A DNA stretch of 19,735 nt, from assembly GCA_903912275.1 (NCBI GenBank), contig CAIWGR010000006.1:1-19735 (forward strand). Reading direction: 5' to 3'. Every line of letters begins with the position of its first letter. Within the stretch, counting starts at the first letter, position 1. Made by a program: the position numbers and the translations under genes. Below are positions 1 to 6,647 of the stretch, one piece after another. Below the pieces are notes generated by a model. That model was not told the origin of the DNA. It did no database searches and saw only the letters and a program-made list of their open reading frames with translations. The stretch comes from an uncultured delta proteobacterium. GTDB lineage: Bacteria; Myxococcota_A; Bradymonadia; REDH01.

Positions 1-1407
1 GTCGAACTCACCGCGGAAGAGTGCGACATCTTGACCGATCTCGCGGACGAAACCGCCAATCAGGTGAACTGGTCCGAGCTGCTCGAACGCTCCTCGATGG
101 AGCGTCCGGAGCTCGCAACACTCTTCTCCGGTTACCGGCTGGAGGCGTTGGAGCGTGTGGGTGATCAGACGGGCGTGGCCGATGCGCTCGAGCGCATGCT
201 GACCGAGACGACCGACCCGCTCACCTACATCGCCCTCCTTCGCCGAACGATGGCGCTCGTGGAGAACGACCTCGGCGACCTTCACCGGGCGGCGGAGTTG
301 GCGCGAAATGCGATCGCCACGGGCCGCTTTGATGATGCGCTGCTTGGCGAGACCGATCGCATCTTTTCTGAGGCCTGGCGATTCGAAGAGTTGAGCGCGC
401 TGCTTCTCAACGCAGTTGCCTCCGAGCCTGCCGGTTCTGTCCGGCTGAGTGCGGTTCTGCGCCGCGCCTACTACCTGGCCCGTGACCATTTCTCTGATGC
501 GCTCCAGGCGTCGAGGACCATGGTTGGATTGCTCATCGACCCCCGCCACGACGCCGGAGTGATGCTCTCCAAGCTGGTGCTGCCGGCAGACTACGACCCT
601 GCCCGCCGCGAGGCCGACGCGCTGCGCGAGTTTGCGCTTGTGCGGCCGGACGATGCGGTGACGCCGGCGGTGCGACTGCGTGCGGCCTACCTCTTCGCGC
701 TGGTCCTCAACGACGACGACGCGGCGGCTGAGCAGATCATGGTTGCGCTGCCGCGCCTGGGCGATGACCCTGGTCTCATCGTCTGGGCGGAGCAGGTCAT
801 GTTCGCGCTCACCCGCTCGTCCGAGTACGGGGCGGACGCCGTCGGCTGGCTCCTCGGGCGTGCTCACGCTTTCGAAGACCGGGCTGCGGGTCTCGGCCTG
901 CTCGTTGGGCTGATGCAGCTCCCTGCCGATGCGGCCATCAGCGACGAAGCCCGCGCGGAGATCTCCGAAGATGCGATCGCGCTTGCAGACTCGCCGGAGG
1001 TGCCCGCGTCGGGCCGTGCTGCAGCACACCTCGCCGTAGCCCGTGTGAAGCGCGGCTCAGGCGCGGTCCGCACCGCAGCCTACCACGCCGTTCAGGCGGC
1101 AGAGCAGGCAGCGGATGAGGAGGTCGACGAGGTCATCTTTGCGGATGCGCTCGGTGAGCTTGGAGACCTTGGCGGCAGCTCGCTCCGCGCTTGGGGAGGA
1201 GACGAGGTCTCGGCGCGCGCGCTGTTCTCCAACAATCTTGCGGTGCTCCTGAACTTTGGTCGCCTGTGCAGTCAGGCGGGCGCATGGCCGCAGGCGGTGC
1301 GTGCCTATGAGCGGGCCATTCCGTTGTTCCGAGCCATCGACGATGTCGCGGGCCTTGCGGCCGCCGAAGAGCAGCTCCAAGCGGCGCGGCAGCAGCTCCC
1401 ACAGTGA
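1..1407 (+). CDS. TPR-like helical repeat protein, 5' end outside window
   Basis: The frame is open from base 1, so the start lies upstream. A TTG at 31 is possible but has no convincing ribosome binding site. The 468 visible residues are almost entirely Ala/Leu/Glu/Arg-rich helical pairs. The last ~60 residues (after FSNNLAVLLNFGRLC) look like a tetratricopeptide repeat with the A-x-x-x-Y-x-x-A-I pattern (AVRAYERAIPLF). There is no signal peptide in the visible part, no membrane segment and no catalytic motif. TPR-type folds usually serve as protein-binding scaffolds; the partner here cannot be told. Its TGA overlaps the rsmA GTG (GTGA, 4 bases), so the two are probably co-translated. It may be the C-terminal end of one of the very large TPR proteins common in Myxococcota (inference). 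Confidence 0.72.
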   Translation, partial: VELTAEECDILTDLADETANQVNWSELLERSSMERPELATLFSGYRLEALERVGDQTGVADALERMLTETTDPLTYIALLRRTMALVENDLGDLHRAAELARNAIATGRFDDALLGETDRIFSEAWRFEELSALLLNAVASEPAGSVRLSAVLRRAYYLARDHFSDALQASRTMVGLLIDPRHDAGVMLSKLVLPADYDPARREADALREFALVRPDDAVTPAVRLRAAYLFALVLNDDDAAAEQIMVALPRLGDDPGLIVWAEQVMFALTRSSEYGADAVGWLLGRAHAFEDRAAGLGLLVGLMQLPADAAISDEARAEISEDAIALADSPEVPASGRAAAHLAVARVKRGSGAVRTAAYHAVQAAEQAADEEVDEVIFADALGELGDLGGSSLRAWGGDEVSARALFSNNLAVLLNFGRLCSQAGAWPQAVRAYERAIPLFRAIDDVAGLAAAEEQLQAARQQLPQ

Positions 1408-2255
1408 CGCCTGCCGAACTCGTCCGGGCCTACGCTCGCCCCAACAAGAAGCGCCTCGGACAGCACTTCTTGACCCAGGTCGGACTGCTCGACCGCATGG
1501 TTGACTGCATCGGCGATGCGGAAGAGGTCATTGAGGTCGGCCCGGGGCCTGGAACGCTTACCACGCGGCTGCTGGCTGCCGGCAAGAGGGTACGCGCCGT
1601 CGAGATTGACCGCGACGCCATCGCCTTTCTGCGCGAGGCCTTTGCCGACAATGCGGCCTTCGAGGTCATCGAGGCCGACGCCACCAAGACCATCCTTCCC
1701 GAGCTCCTCGCAGAGGGCCGACGGGCGCTTGTTGGAAATCTGCCCTACAACGTGGGCAACGAGATCCTCTTTCGGGCAATGGAGGCCGAGCACGCACCCG
1801 ACCGGATGGTGCTGATGTTCCAGAAAGAGGTGGCGGAGCGCATCATCTGCACCGGTCGGTCGTCGCAGTTTTCGCTGCTCTCGGTGGGGGTGGGCAATCG
1901 CTATCGCGCACGGATTGCCTTCCTTGTCTCGGCGGGTGCCTTCGTGCCACCGCCCAAGGTGGCAAGCGCCGTGGTGGTGCTCGACCGCCTGCCCGCTCCG
2001 CTGGCTTCAGGTGAGACCGGGCGCTGGCTTCGGCGCCTGTCTGCGGCTGCCTTTGGTCAGCGCCGCAAGATGATGCGCTCGTCGCTGCGGAGCGTGCTGC
2101 AGGCACCCGAACCGCTGCTGCTCGCGGCGGGCATTTCGCCCACCAGCCGACCCGAGGAGTTGAACATCAGCGACCTCGTCCGGCTGGCAGTCTTGGCGGA
2201 AGCGAGCGGTATGTCAGCGGTCGTCGGCGAGCCGGTCCCAGAGTCTGACGAGTAG
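1404..2255 (+). CDS. rsmA: 16S rRNA (adenine1518-N6/adenine1519-N6)-dimethyltransferase RsmA (KsgA)
   Basis: RsmA dimethylates two adjacent adenines in the 3'-terminal hairpin of 16S rRNA, using S-adenosylmethionine, during late assembly of the 30S subunit in the cytoplasm. The 283-residue product has the family signature in order: KKRLGQHFL (residues 15-23), the SAM-binding loop VGPGPGTLT (45-53), an acidic ribose-contact strand (AVEIDRD, 65-71), the catalytic NLPYN (112-116), QKEVAER (140-146) and PPPKVASAV (182-190). Length is normal for the family (about 270-290). The GTG start overlaps the preceding TPR gene by 4 bases and is consistent with the length of relatives. The 3' end overlaps a convergent minus-strand gene by 42 bases. 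Assignment is firm; the upstream partner is not a usual rsmA neighbour. Confidence 0.96.
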   Translation: MTPAELVRAYARPNKKRLGQHFLTQVGLLDRMVDCIGDAEEVIEVGPGPGTLTTRLLAAGKRVRAVEIDRDAIAFLREAFADNAAFEVIEADATKTILPELLAEGRRALVGNLPYNVGNEILFRAMEAEHAPDRMVLMFQKEVAERIICTGRSSQFSLLSVGVGNRYRARIAFLVSAGAFVPPPKVASAVVVLDRLPAPLASGETGRWLRRLSAAAFGQRRKMMRSSLRSVLQAPEPLLLAAGISPTSRPEELNISDLVRLAVLAEASGMSAVVGEPVPESDE

Positions 2256-3809
2256 CTTCTTGTCGTTCCGTTTCGCGACCAGCGCGTCGTCGGTCGCAAG
2301 CGGTGTTCCCTCTGGCGTCACCCAGACGAGGTGCGGAAGCAGCGCTGCGTCGGCCCACCAGATGCCGTCATCTTGCCAGGCGGCCGTGCCGAGGTCGGTG
2401 ACCAGAAAATGGGTCGCGGGCTCCTTGCCGTTTGCCGGTTGGAGCGTGAGCGTCTCCCCTGCGCGCGATAGCGTCAGCGAATGGTCCGCCAGCAACGGGA
2501 TCGAGGCGTCCAGCCAGGCAGGCGTGTCGCCGCCTCCCTGACGCCATGCCCGCACCATCGCTGCGTCGGCAACCCACCAGCCATCTCCGGCACGGAGGGC
2601 CAGCGTCAGGTTGAGCGATGCCTCGTCGGGGAGTGAGAGCCTGGAGGGTTGCGGAAGGTCCGACCAGACGAGTGCCGTGGCCCGATCGGGAATCTGGAGC
2701 ATGGCCCATCTGTCGTCCGGCGTTGGAACCCAGTGCGGCGCGGCACCGCAGACGGGACCTGCGATGGTCACTGCACGCTCGCCTGTGCGCTCGTCGACAC
2801 GCCACGCCTGTTGCGCGCAGCCGGCCATCCAGAGCGGTTGCAGGCTGAGCCGCCTGCCCCGCACGACCACTTCGCGCGCCGCTGCATCGGCGGTGCCGAT
2901 CGCCTGTGGGGCAGCGGGCGCAGCCGCCCAGCCGGCCTCGCTCTGGCGCGGAGGAGCGGGTGAGCCGGGCGCGGTGAGCGCGAGCTGCGCGCCAGACCAG
3001 ACGGCGCCGTTCCAGGCAGGAACGCCAGGTCGCATCACCTTCGCCGCCGCCGCCTCCGAGAGCCCCACACAGGGCTTCGGAAGTCCGTCGCCGTCAAAGG
3101 TATCGCAGCTCCGCCAACCGCTTTGCGTGGATGCTGCGAGCGGCGGATCTCCGAGGAGTGCAGTGCGCACGACCGTGTCGGTGCCCGCGCTGCGTACCGA
3201 GGCCCAGACAGCGGTCGCGCTCGCCCCTGCGTCGACAATCCCGTCGTTGGCGATTGCACTGCGAAGCAGCCGCGTGCTGGTGCCCTGCACGAGGGCCTTT
3301 ACCTCCTCTTCCTCGCTCCAGATGAGCACCGTTCCGAGGGGCGAGATGAGGCAACTCGCATCGTCGCCGGGCACGACCGTCTCATCGAGCGCGACCGACC
3401 GGCTGGCATCGTGCAGTGTGACCCGTCCGGCCTTCGTCCAGCTCCAGGCCAGCGCTCCGCCGCGGCAGCGGACAGCGCCGGCGATCTCCTCATGCGCGAC
3501 GGTCTGCAACGCGGGAAGCGATAGCCAATCGAGCGTCGTGTCGCCAAACAGCGCTACCCGTTCGCCCTGCAGAAGCGTGGCCGCGTCGGGTTCGATGCGT
3601 CGCCAGGCCCGGGGCATTCCCGAGGCCTTCGACCAGACGAACAGGAGGTCGTCGGTGCCTCGGCTCAGGCGGAGGTCGGCTGTTTCGTCGACGGAAGAGA
3701 CGCCGCTGTGGCCCGCGAGCCGGAAGCCCGGCTCAGCAGCCTCCGCGGCCGCCGCCCCGAATGCGCAGAGGAGGAGCATGAGCGGGAGGATTGGGGCCTT
3801 AAGCAACAT
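2214..3809 (-). CDS. Exported protein of unknown function, last gene of the metalloprotease operon
   Basis: I do not recognise a family. The ATG at 3809 is preferred over upstream frame extensions because GGAGAG lies 6 bases before it (3816-3821 read on the minus strand) and because it opens directly into a signal peptide: MLLKAPILPLMLLLCAFG, then AAAAEAAE with a probable cleavage site near residue 23. The 531-residue product is rich in Trp, Asp, Gly and short beta-strand patterns (for example LLFVWSKASG, ALAWSWTKAG, TVLIWSEEEE), which suggests a beta-propeller-like or other all-beta exported domain (inference). A few Cys residues are spread through the middle. No lipobox, catalytic motif or C-terminal anchor is seen. 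The start overlaps the end of the metalloprotease gene by 11 bases, pointing to coupled translation. The end overlaps rsmA tail to tail. Confidence 0.8.
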   Translation of the reverse strand: MLLKAPILPLMLLLCAFGAAAAEAAEPGFRLAGHSGVSSVDETADLRLSRGTDDLLFVWSKASGMPRAWRRIEPDAATLLQGERVALFGDTTLDWLSLPALQTVAHEEIAGAVRCRGGALAWSWTKAGRVTLHDASRSVALDETVVPGDDASCLISPLGTVLIWSEEEEVKALVQGTSTRLLRSAIANDGIVDAGASATAVWASVRSAGTDTVVRTALLGDPPLAASTQSGWRSCDTFDGDGLPKPCVGLSEAAAAKVMRPGVPAWNGAVWSGAQLALTAPGSPAPPRQSEAGWAAAPAAPQAIGTADAAAREVVVRGRRLSLQPLWMAGCAQQAWRVDERTGERAVTIAGPVCGAAPHWVPTPDDRWAMLQIPDRATALVWSDLPQPSRLSLPDEASLNLTLALRAGDGWWVADAAMVRAWRQGGGDTPAWLDASIPLLADHSLTLSRAGETLTLQPANGKEPATHFLVTDLGTAAWQDDGIWWADAALLPHLVWVTPEGTPLATDDALVAKRNDKKLLVRLWDRLADDR

Positions 3810-5982
3810 CGTGTTCTCTCCGTCGTCGAATCCAGAACAGTGCACCCGCCGCGGCGACCCATGACCACCACGACCCGCTCGTGCCGCCCGATGAGCAGTC
3901 GTCGCTGGGCCTCTTTGGTTGGACGACCGGTCCGCCACAGAAGGCCTCGGGCCCCGGGCAGTCACCGGCGCTCGCGACGGGAGCGGTCTGGCTCAGTGTC
4001 CGAGCGTAGAAGAAACCTGACGCGGGCGCACTGCAGGAGGGCTCGGTCGCAGCAGGGTAGGCCGCGGCGACCGCCGCGACATCGTCGGCCGCGAGGTCCC
4101 GCTTCTGACGCTCCCCGGGCGCGCTGCTGGCGAACATCGTGGCGCGGGCGCACTCGGGCACATAGGAGCCGTCGGAGAAGCAGGGCGGGTGGTCAAGGCC
4201 GAGGAAGTGACCCGCCTCGTGGGTGACGACATTCTGCACGTCGTAGGCGTCGGGGTCGGTTGCCGCGCCGGTCATCCAGCGCTTGTTCCCAACGCCATTG
4301 AGCTCCAGGTCCGCTGTGACGATCTCGCCCGTATCGGCCTCGAAGACTGGCGTGGTCACACCAAGCGCAATGCTGGAATGATCCCACGAGGAGGTCTGCA
4401 GAACGATGAGATTCACATTGCCGCGGGGGTTGCCCTCCTCATCGACGGCGATGCCAATCTCTCGCTCGTCAGTCTCACCCAGATTCGTGGCCTGCCATGC
4501 CGAACCCGCGGCTCCGTTCCAAGTGTCGAACCCAGCAGTAACTGCCTCGTTGAGCGCTGTATCGGGCGACGAAAAGCTCGGCGCGACGCAGAAGCCACCT
4601 AGGCACCACTGACCGCTTGCAGCGCAGTCGGTTCGCGACTGCTCGCGCGTATCGCAGGCGCCATCCGCGCAGCTGCCGGTCCGCTCCAGCACGACCAGGT
4701 CATCGCCGTCGCAGACGCTTCCGAGCGTCTCAGCGGCGCAGAGGCCGGCTTCGCAATCGACCGCATCCGCGCATCCGCCTGGAACGCAGACCATGGGCGT
4801 AGCGTCAGCCTCGGTGCACTGTCCGCAGTCGAAGGAGACAGTGCCCGCCTCGCAACTGCGCCAGCCGCGTTCGAGTCGGATGCCGTTGTCCGGGAGCACA
4901 AAGTTGCCGCTGTCGCAGCTGCCTAGCGGAGCGCGCGCCCGAACGGGGCCGAGCTGCAGGTGATATCCGACGCAGGCGGTGGGCCAGCGCACGGGCTTGG
5001 GCTGCTCGCCGTCGGGGCAGGCGAAGAAGCCGCCGGGTAGGCCTGCGCCGACGCAGGCGCCCTGCCTGCAGACGGTGCCAACGGGGCAGTCGGCGCGGAG
5101 CTCCTCGCGCGCGCAACGACCATCCGTGCAGGCCGCGGTCGTTGCATAGAAGACGCGCTGGTCGCCGTCGCACCAGGGCGCGGTCTGAGGTGCGTCGCAG
5201 GCCTCGCCGGGCGTGCAGGTTGCAGGAGGCGCGCACAGCCCGGCCGAACAAACCTTGCCCGACACCGCACAGTCCTGTCGCTCTTCGGTAAAGTCGCACT
5301 GGAGGTCGGCAGTGGAGCAGCAGCCGCCGCTGCCAGAAGGGCCGCCGCAGCCTGCAGGCAGGCAGCTCCCGTTGCGGCAGAGGCTGCCTTCCGGACAGGG
5401 GTCGCGCCGCTCGGTTGCCTGGCACTGATTCGACAGGCAACTCCCACGCTCCTCAAAGTGCACCAGCGTCTCGCCGTCACACCAGGCACGTGGAACGGGA
5501 GCCAGACAGACCGAGCCGGCGGTACAGCCCGCTGGTGCGACGCAGTTTCCGTCCACGCATACAGTTCCAGCGCTGCAGCTCGCCCGTGTCTCATCGAAGG
5601 TACAGGCAGCCATCGCCGTCGTGCAGCAGCCCTGCGCGAACGCGTCCGAGGTGCAGCTCTCCGCCACCCAGACACAACCCTCAAGCGGTGCTGCGGAGCG
5701 TCCGTTGCGGAGCGAGACCACCTCGTTGCCCTCGCAGCGGGGCCCCGGCGCGACGCAGGCGGGCACGGCCCGGAAGTAGTCGCAGGCCTCGACCGGTGCA
5801 TGGGTCTCGCCGCCCGTTCGGACGACGGCGGTCTCGCCGTCGCAGTGCGGCGGTTCTGCATCGCAGGGCAGGGCAAGGTTGGGCGTGTAGCAGGTCTGCG
5901 TGCGCAGGAAGGCGGCTGCCGGCCGTGGCAGCAGCAGCGCGCAGAAGAGCGCTGCAACGAGCGAGAGCCGACGCGCGCTCAC
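3799..5982 (-). CDS. Secreted Cys-rich matrixin-type (M10-like metzincin) metalloprotease with MYXO-CTERM-like tail
   Basis: Predicted zinc endopeptidase exported across the inner membrane. With the GTG at 5982 the product has 727 residues. Order: signal peptide (1-24, RRLSLVAALFCALLLP then AAA), AFLRTQTC (24-31), Cys-rich modules to about 310, a segment KPVRWPTACVGYHL (329-342), another Cys-rich part to about 465, then the catalytic domain from FDTWN (485). The zinc site HEAGHFLGLDH (588-598) fits HExxHxxGxxH and Met616 fits the Met-turn. The tail has Cys696, a Gly/Ser run, a hydrophobic helix and RRRR, matching the MYXO-CTERM layout recognised by myxosortases. About 59 Cys are in the mature part. 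The GTG at 5982 overlaps the upstream TGA as GTGA and gives a clean signal peptide; the TTG at 6024 is an alternative. Substrate unknown. Confidence 0.88.
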   Translation of the reverse strand: MSARRLSLVAALFCALLLPRPAAAFLRTQTCYTPNLALPCDAEPPHCDGETAVVRTGGETHAPVEACDYFRAVPACVAPGPRCEGNEVVSLRNGRSAAPLEGCVWVAESCTSDAFAQGCCTTAMAACTFDETRASCSAGTVCVDGNCVAPAGCTAGSVCLAPVPRAWCDGETLVHFEERGSCLSNQCQATERRDPCPEGSLCRNGSCLPAGCGGPSGSGGCCSTADLQCDFTEERQDCAVSGKVCSAGLCAPPATCTPGEACDAPQTAPWCDGDQRVFYATTAACTDGRCAREELRADCPVGTVCRQGACVGAGLPGGFFACPDGEQPKPVRWPTACVGYHLQLGPVRARAPLGSCDSGNFVLPDNGIRLERGWRSCEAGTVSFDCGQCTEADATPMVCVPGGCADAVDCEAGLCAAETLGSVCDGDDLVVLERTGSCADGACDTREQSRTDCAASGQWCLGGFCVAPSFSSPDTALNEAVTAGFDTWNGAAGSAWQATNLGETDEREIGIAVDEEGNPRGNVNLIVLQTSSWDHSSIALGVTTPVFEADTGEIVTADLELNGVGNKRWMTGAATDPDAYDVQNVVTHEAGHFLGLDHPPCFSDGSYVPECARATMFASSAPGERQKRDLAADDVAAVAAAYPAATEPSCSAPASGFFYARTLSQTAPVASAGDCPGPEAFCGGPVVQPKRPSDDCSSGGTSGSWWSWVAAAGALFWIRRRREHDVA
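3816..3821 (-). promoter_or_regulatory. Ribosome binding site deciding the start at 3809
   Basis: Read on the minus strand this is GGAGAG, 6 bases before the ATG at 3809. It lies inside the coding end of the upstream metalloprotease gene, as expected for overlapping, translationally coupled genes. It argues against the longer in-frame extension to 3965, which would lack a signal peptide at its N-terminus. Confidence 0.6.
4587..5628 (-). repeat. Tandem Cys-rich modules within the metalloprotease
   Basis: Protein-level repeats inside the 3799-5982 gene, using numbering from the GTG at 5982. A ~35-residue module beginning CC (119-153 and 221-256) alternates with a ~55-residue module of the form C-x3-G-x-x-C ... 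WCDG ... C-x4-C ... C-x-x-G-x-x-C-x-x-G-x-C (153-207 and 256-310). Together they give two copies of a ~102-residue unit. A third, more divergent copy of the longer module (CDG at 424-426) lies at 410-465, after the intervening CVGYHL segment. The copies differ widely at DNA level, so the duplication is old or under protein-level selection. Probably disulfide-stabilised binding modules (inference). Confidence 0.7.
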
Positions 5983-6530
5983 GGCTGCGACCGCAGAAAC
6001 GAGGAGAGCGCGCTGAGCGACCAAATCGGGTTGAGCGTCTGCGCGCTGCTCCCATTCGCAACCGAGGGCTCGGCGAAGACGAGGCCGTCGAAGGAGCGGC
6101 GCGCCTGAGGCTCCCCATCTGCGCCCGGCTCAACGAAGAAGACGCCGAGCGATAACCCAGCGGGCGTCCAGGCACCGTCAGACCGCCGCTCCAGCAGCAC
6201 GATGACCTCCTGTCCGGGCGTGAACGCCGGTGCCCCCGCAACGACCGAGGCCCAGCGACCCACACGGCCACCCTCGCTCCGGAAGACCAACGGCCCCGCG
6301 ACCGGCTCTCCCTTGAACTGCTCGGCGACCTCCAGCAGGACGCTCCGCTCAGGGTGTCCCCCAACCCAGACCGACTCCACCGACACGACGCGGCCGCGCA
6401 CCACCAGCCCGCTCACCGCGACGAGCTCCTGCATCGACACGGCCATCACCGTCGTCGCGGCCGCCCGCGGCGGAGGAGCCAACGACAATCCGGCAAAGAA
6501 GAGGCTGAACAAAAGGCTTCGTGCACGCAT
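5979..6530 (-). CDS. Small exported protein of unknown function, first gene of the metalloprotease operon
   Basis: The 183-residue product starts with a standard signal peptide (MRARSLLFSLFFAGLSLAPP, cleavage likely after the AAA at 23-25). The mature part starts TTVMAVSMQELVAVSGLVVRG and runs as alternating beta-strand patterns (VVRGRVVSVESVW, SVLLEVAEQFKG, PLVFRSEGGRVG, GQEVIVLLERR), which suggests a small beta-barrel or OB-like fold (inference). It has no Cys in the mature part, no anchor and no catalytic motif. Its TGA overlaps the GTG of the metalloprotease gene, so it is probably the first cistron of a three-gene operon. A role as an inhibitor, chaperone or activator of the protease is possible from position alone and not shown by sequence. 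The ribosome binding site is weak (AGGG about 10 bases before the ATG). Confidence 0.8.
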   Translation of the reverse strand: MRARSLLFSLFFAGLSLAPPPRAAATTVMAVSMQELVAVSGLVVRGRVVSVESVWVGGHPERSVLLEVAEQFKGEPVAGPLVFRSEGGRVGRWASVVAGAPAFTPGQEVIVLLERRSDGAWTPAGLSLGVFFVEPGADGEPQARRSFDGLVFAEPSVANGSSAQTLNPIWSLSALSSFLRSQP

Positions 6531-6647
6531 GGAGCAACCCTAGTGAATCGCCCCCTCCAAGTCACCGTTTTGCGCACCGCTGCAACCCCACTTGCATCCT
6601 ACTCCGAGCCCGACCAGAACGGGGGCCTCTCCATCCGCAGCAGCATC
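6531..6647. promoter_or_regulatory. Divergent intergenic region between the protease operon and uvrA-like gene
   Basis: These 117 bases must hold the promoters for both the minus-strand exported-protein operon and the plus-strand UvrA-family gene. I could not find a convincing -35/-10 pair on either strand. I also see no clear LexA-type palindrome (no CTGT-N8-ACAG and no GAAC/GTTC pair), so SOS control of the UvrA-like gene is not supported from sequence here. Confidence 0.4.

Noticed and set aside
2611..3864. Long plus-strand open frame (about 417 codons)
   Set aside because: It lies antisense to the exported-protein gene (2214-3809). Its translation is Ser/Arg/Ala-rich with no domain pattern, typical of shadows in GC-rich DNA.
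5415..6155. Plus-strand Arg-rich open frame across the start of the metalloprotease operon
   Set aside because: It is antisense to two signal-peptide genes and has the low-complexity Arg/Pro/Ser composition of a shadow frame.
6354..6647. Upstream extension of the UvrA-family frame
   Set aside because: Most of it is antisense to the signal-peptide gene 5979-6530, and its His/Arg-rich sequence has no counterpart in UvrA.
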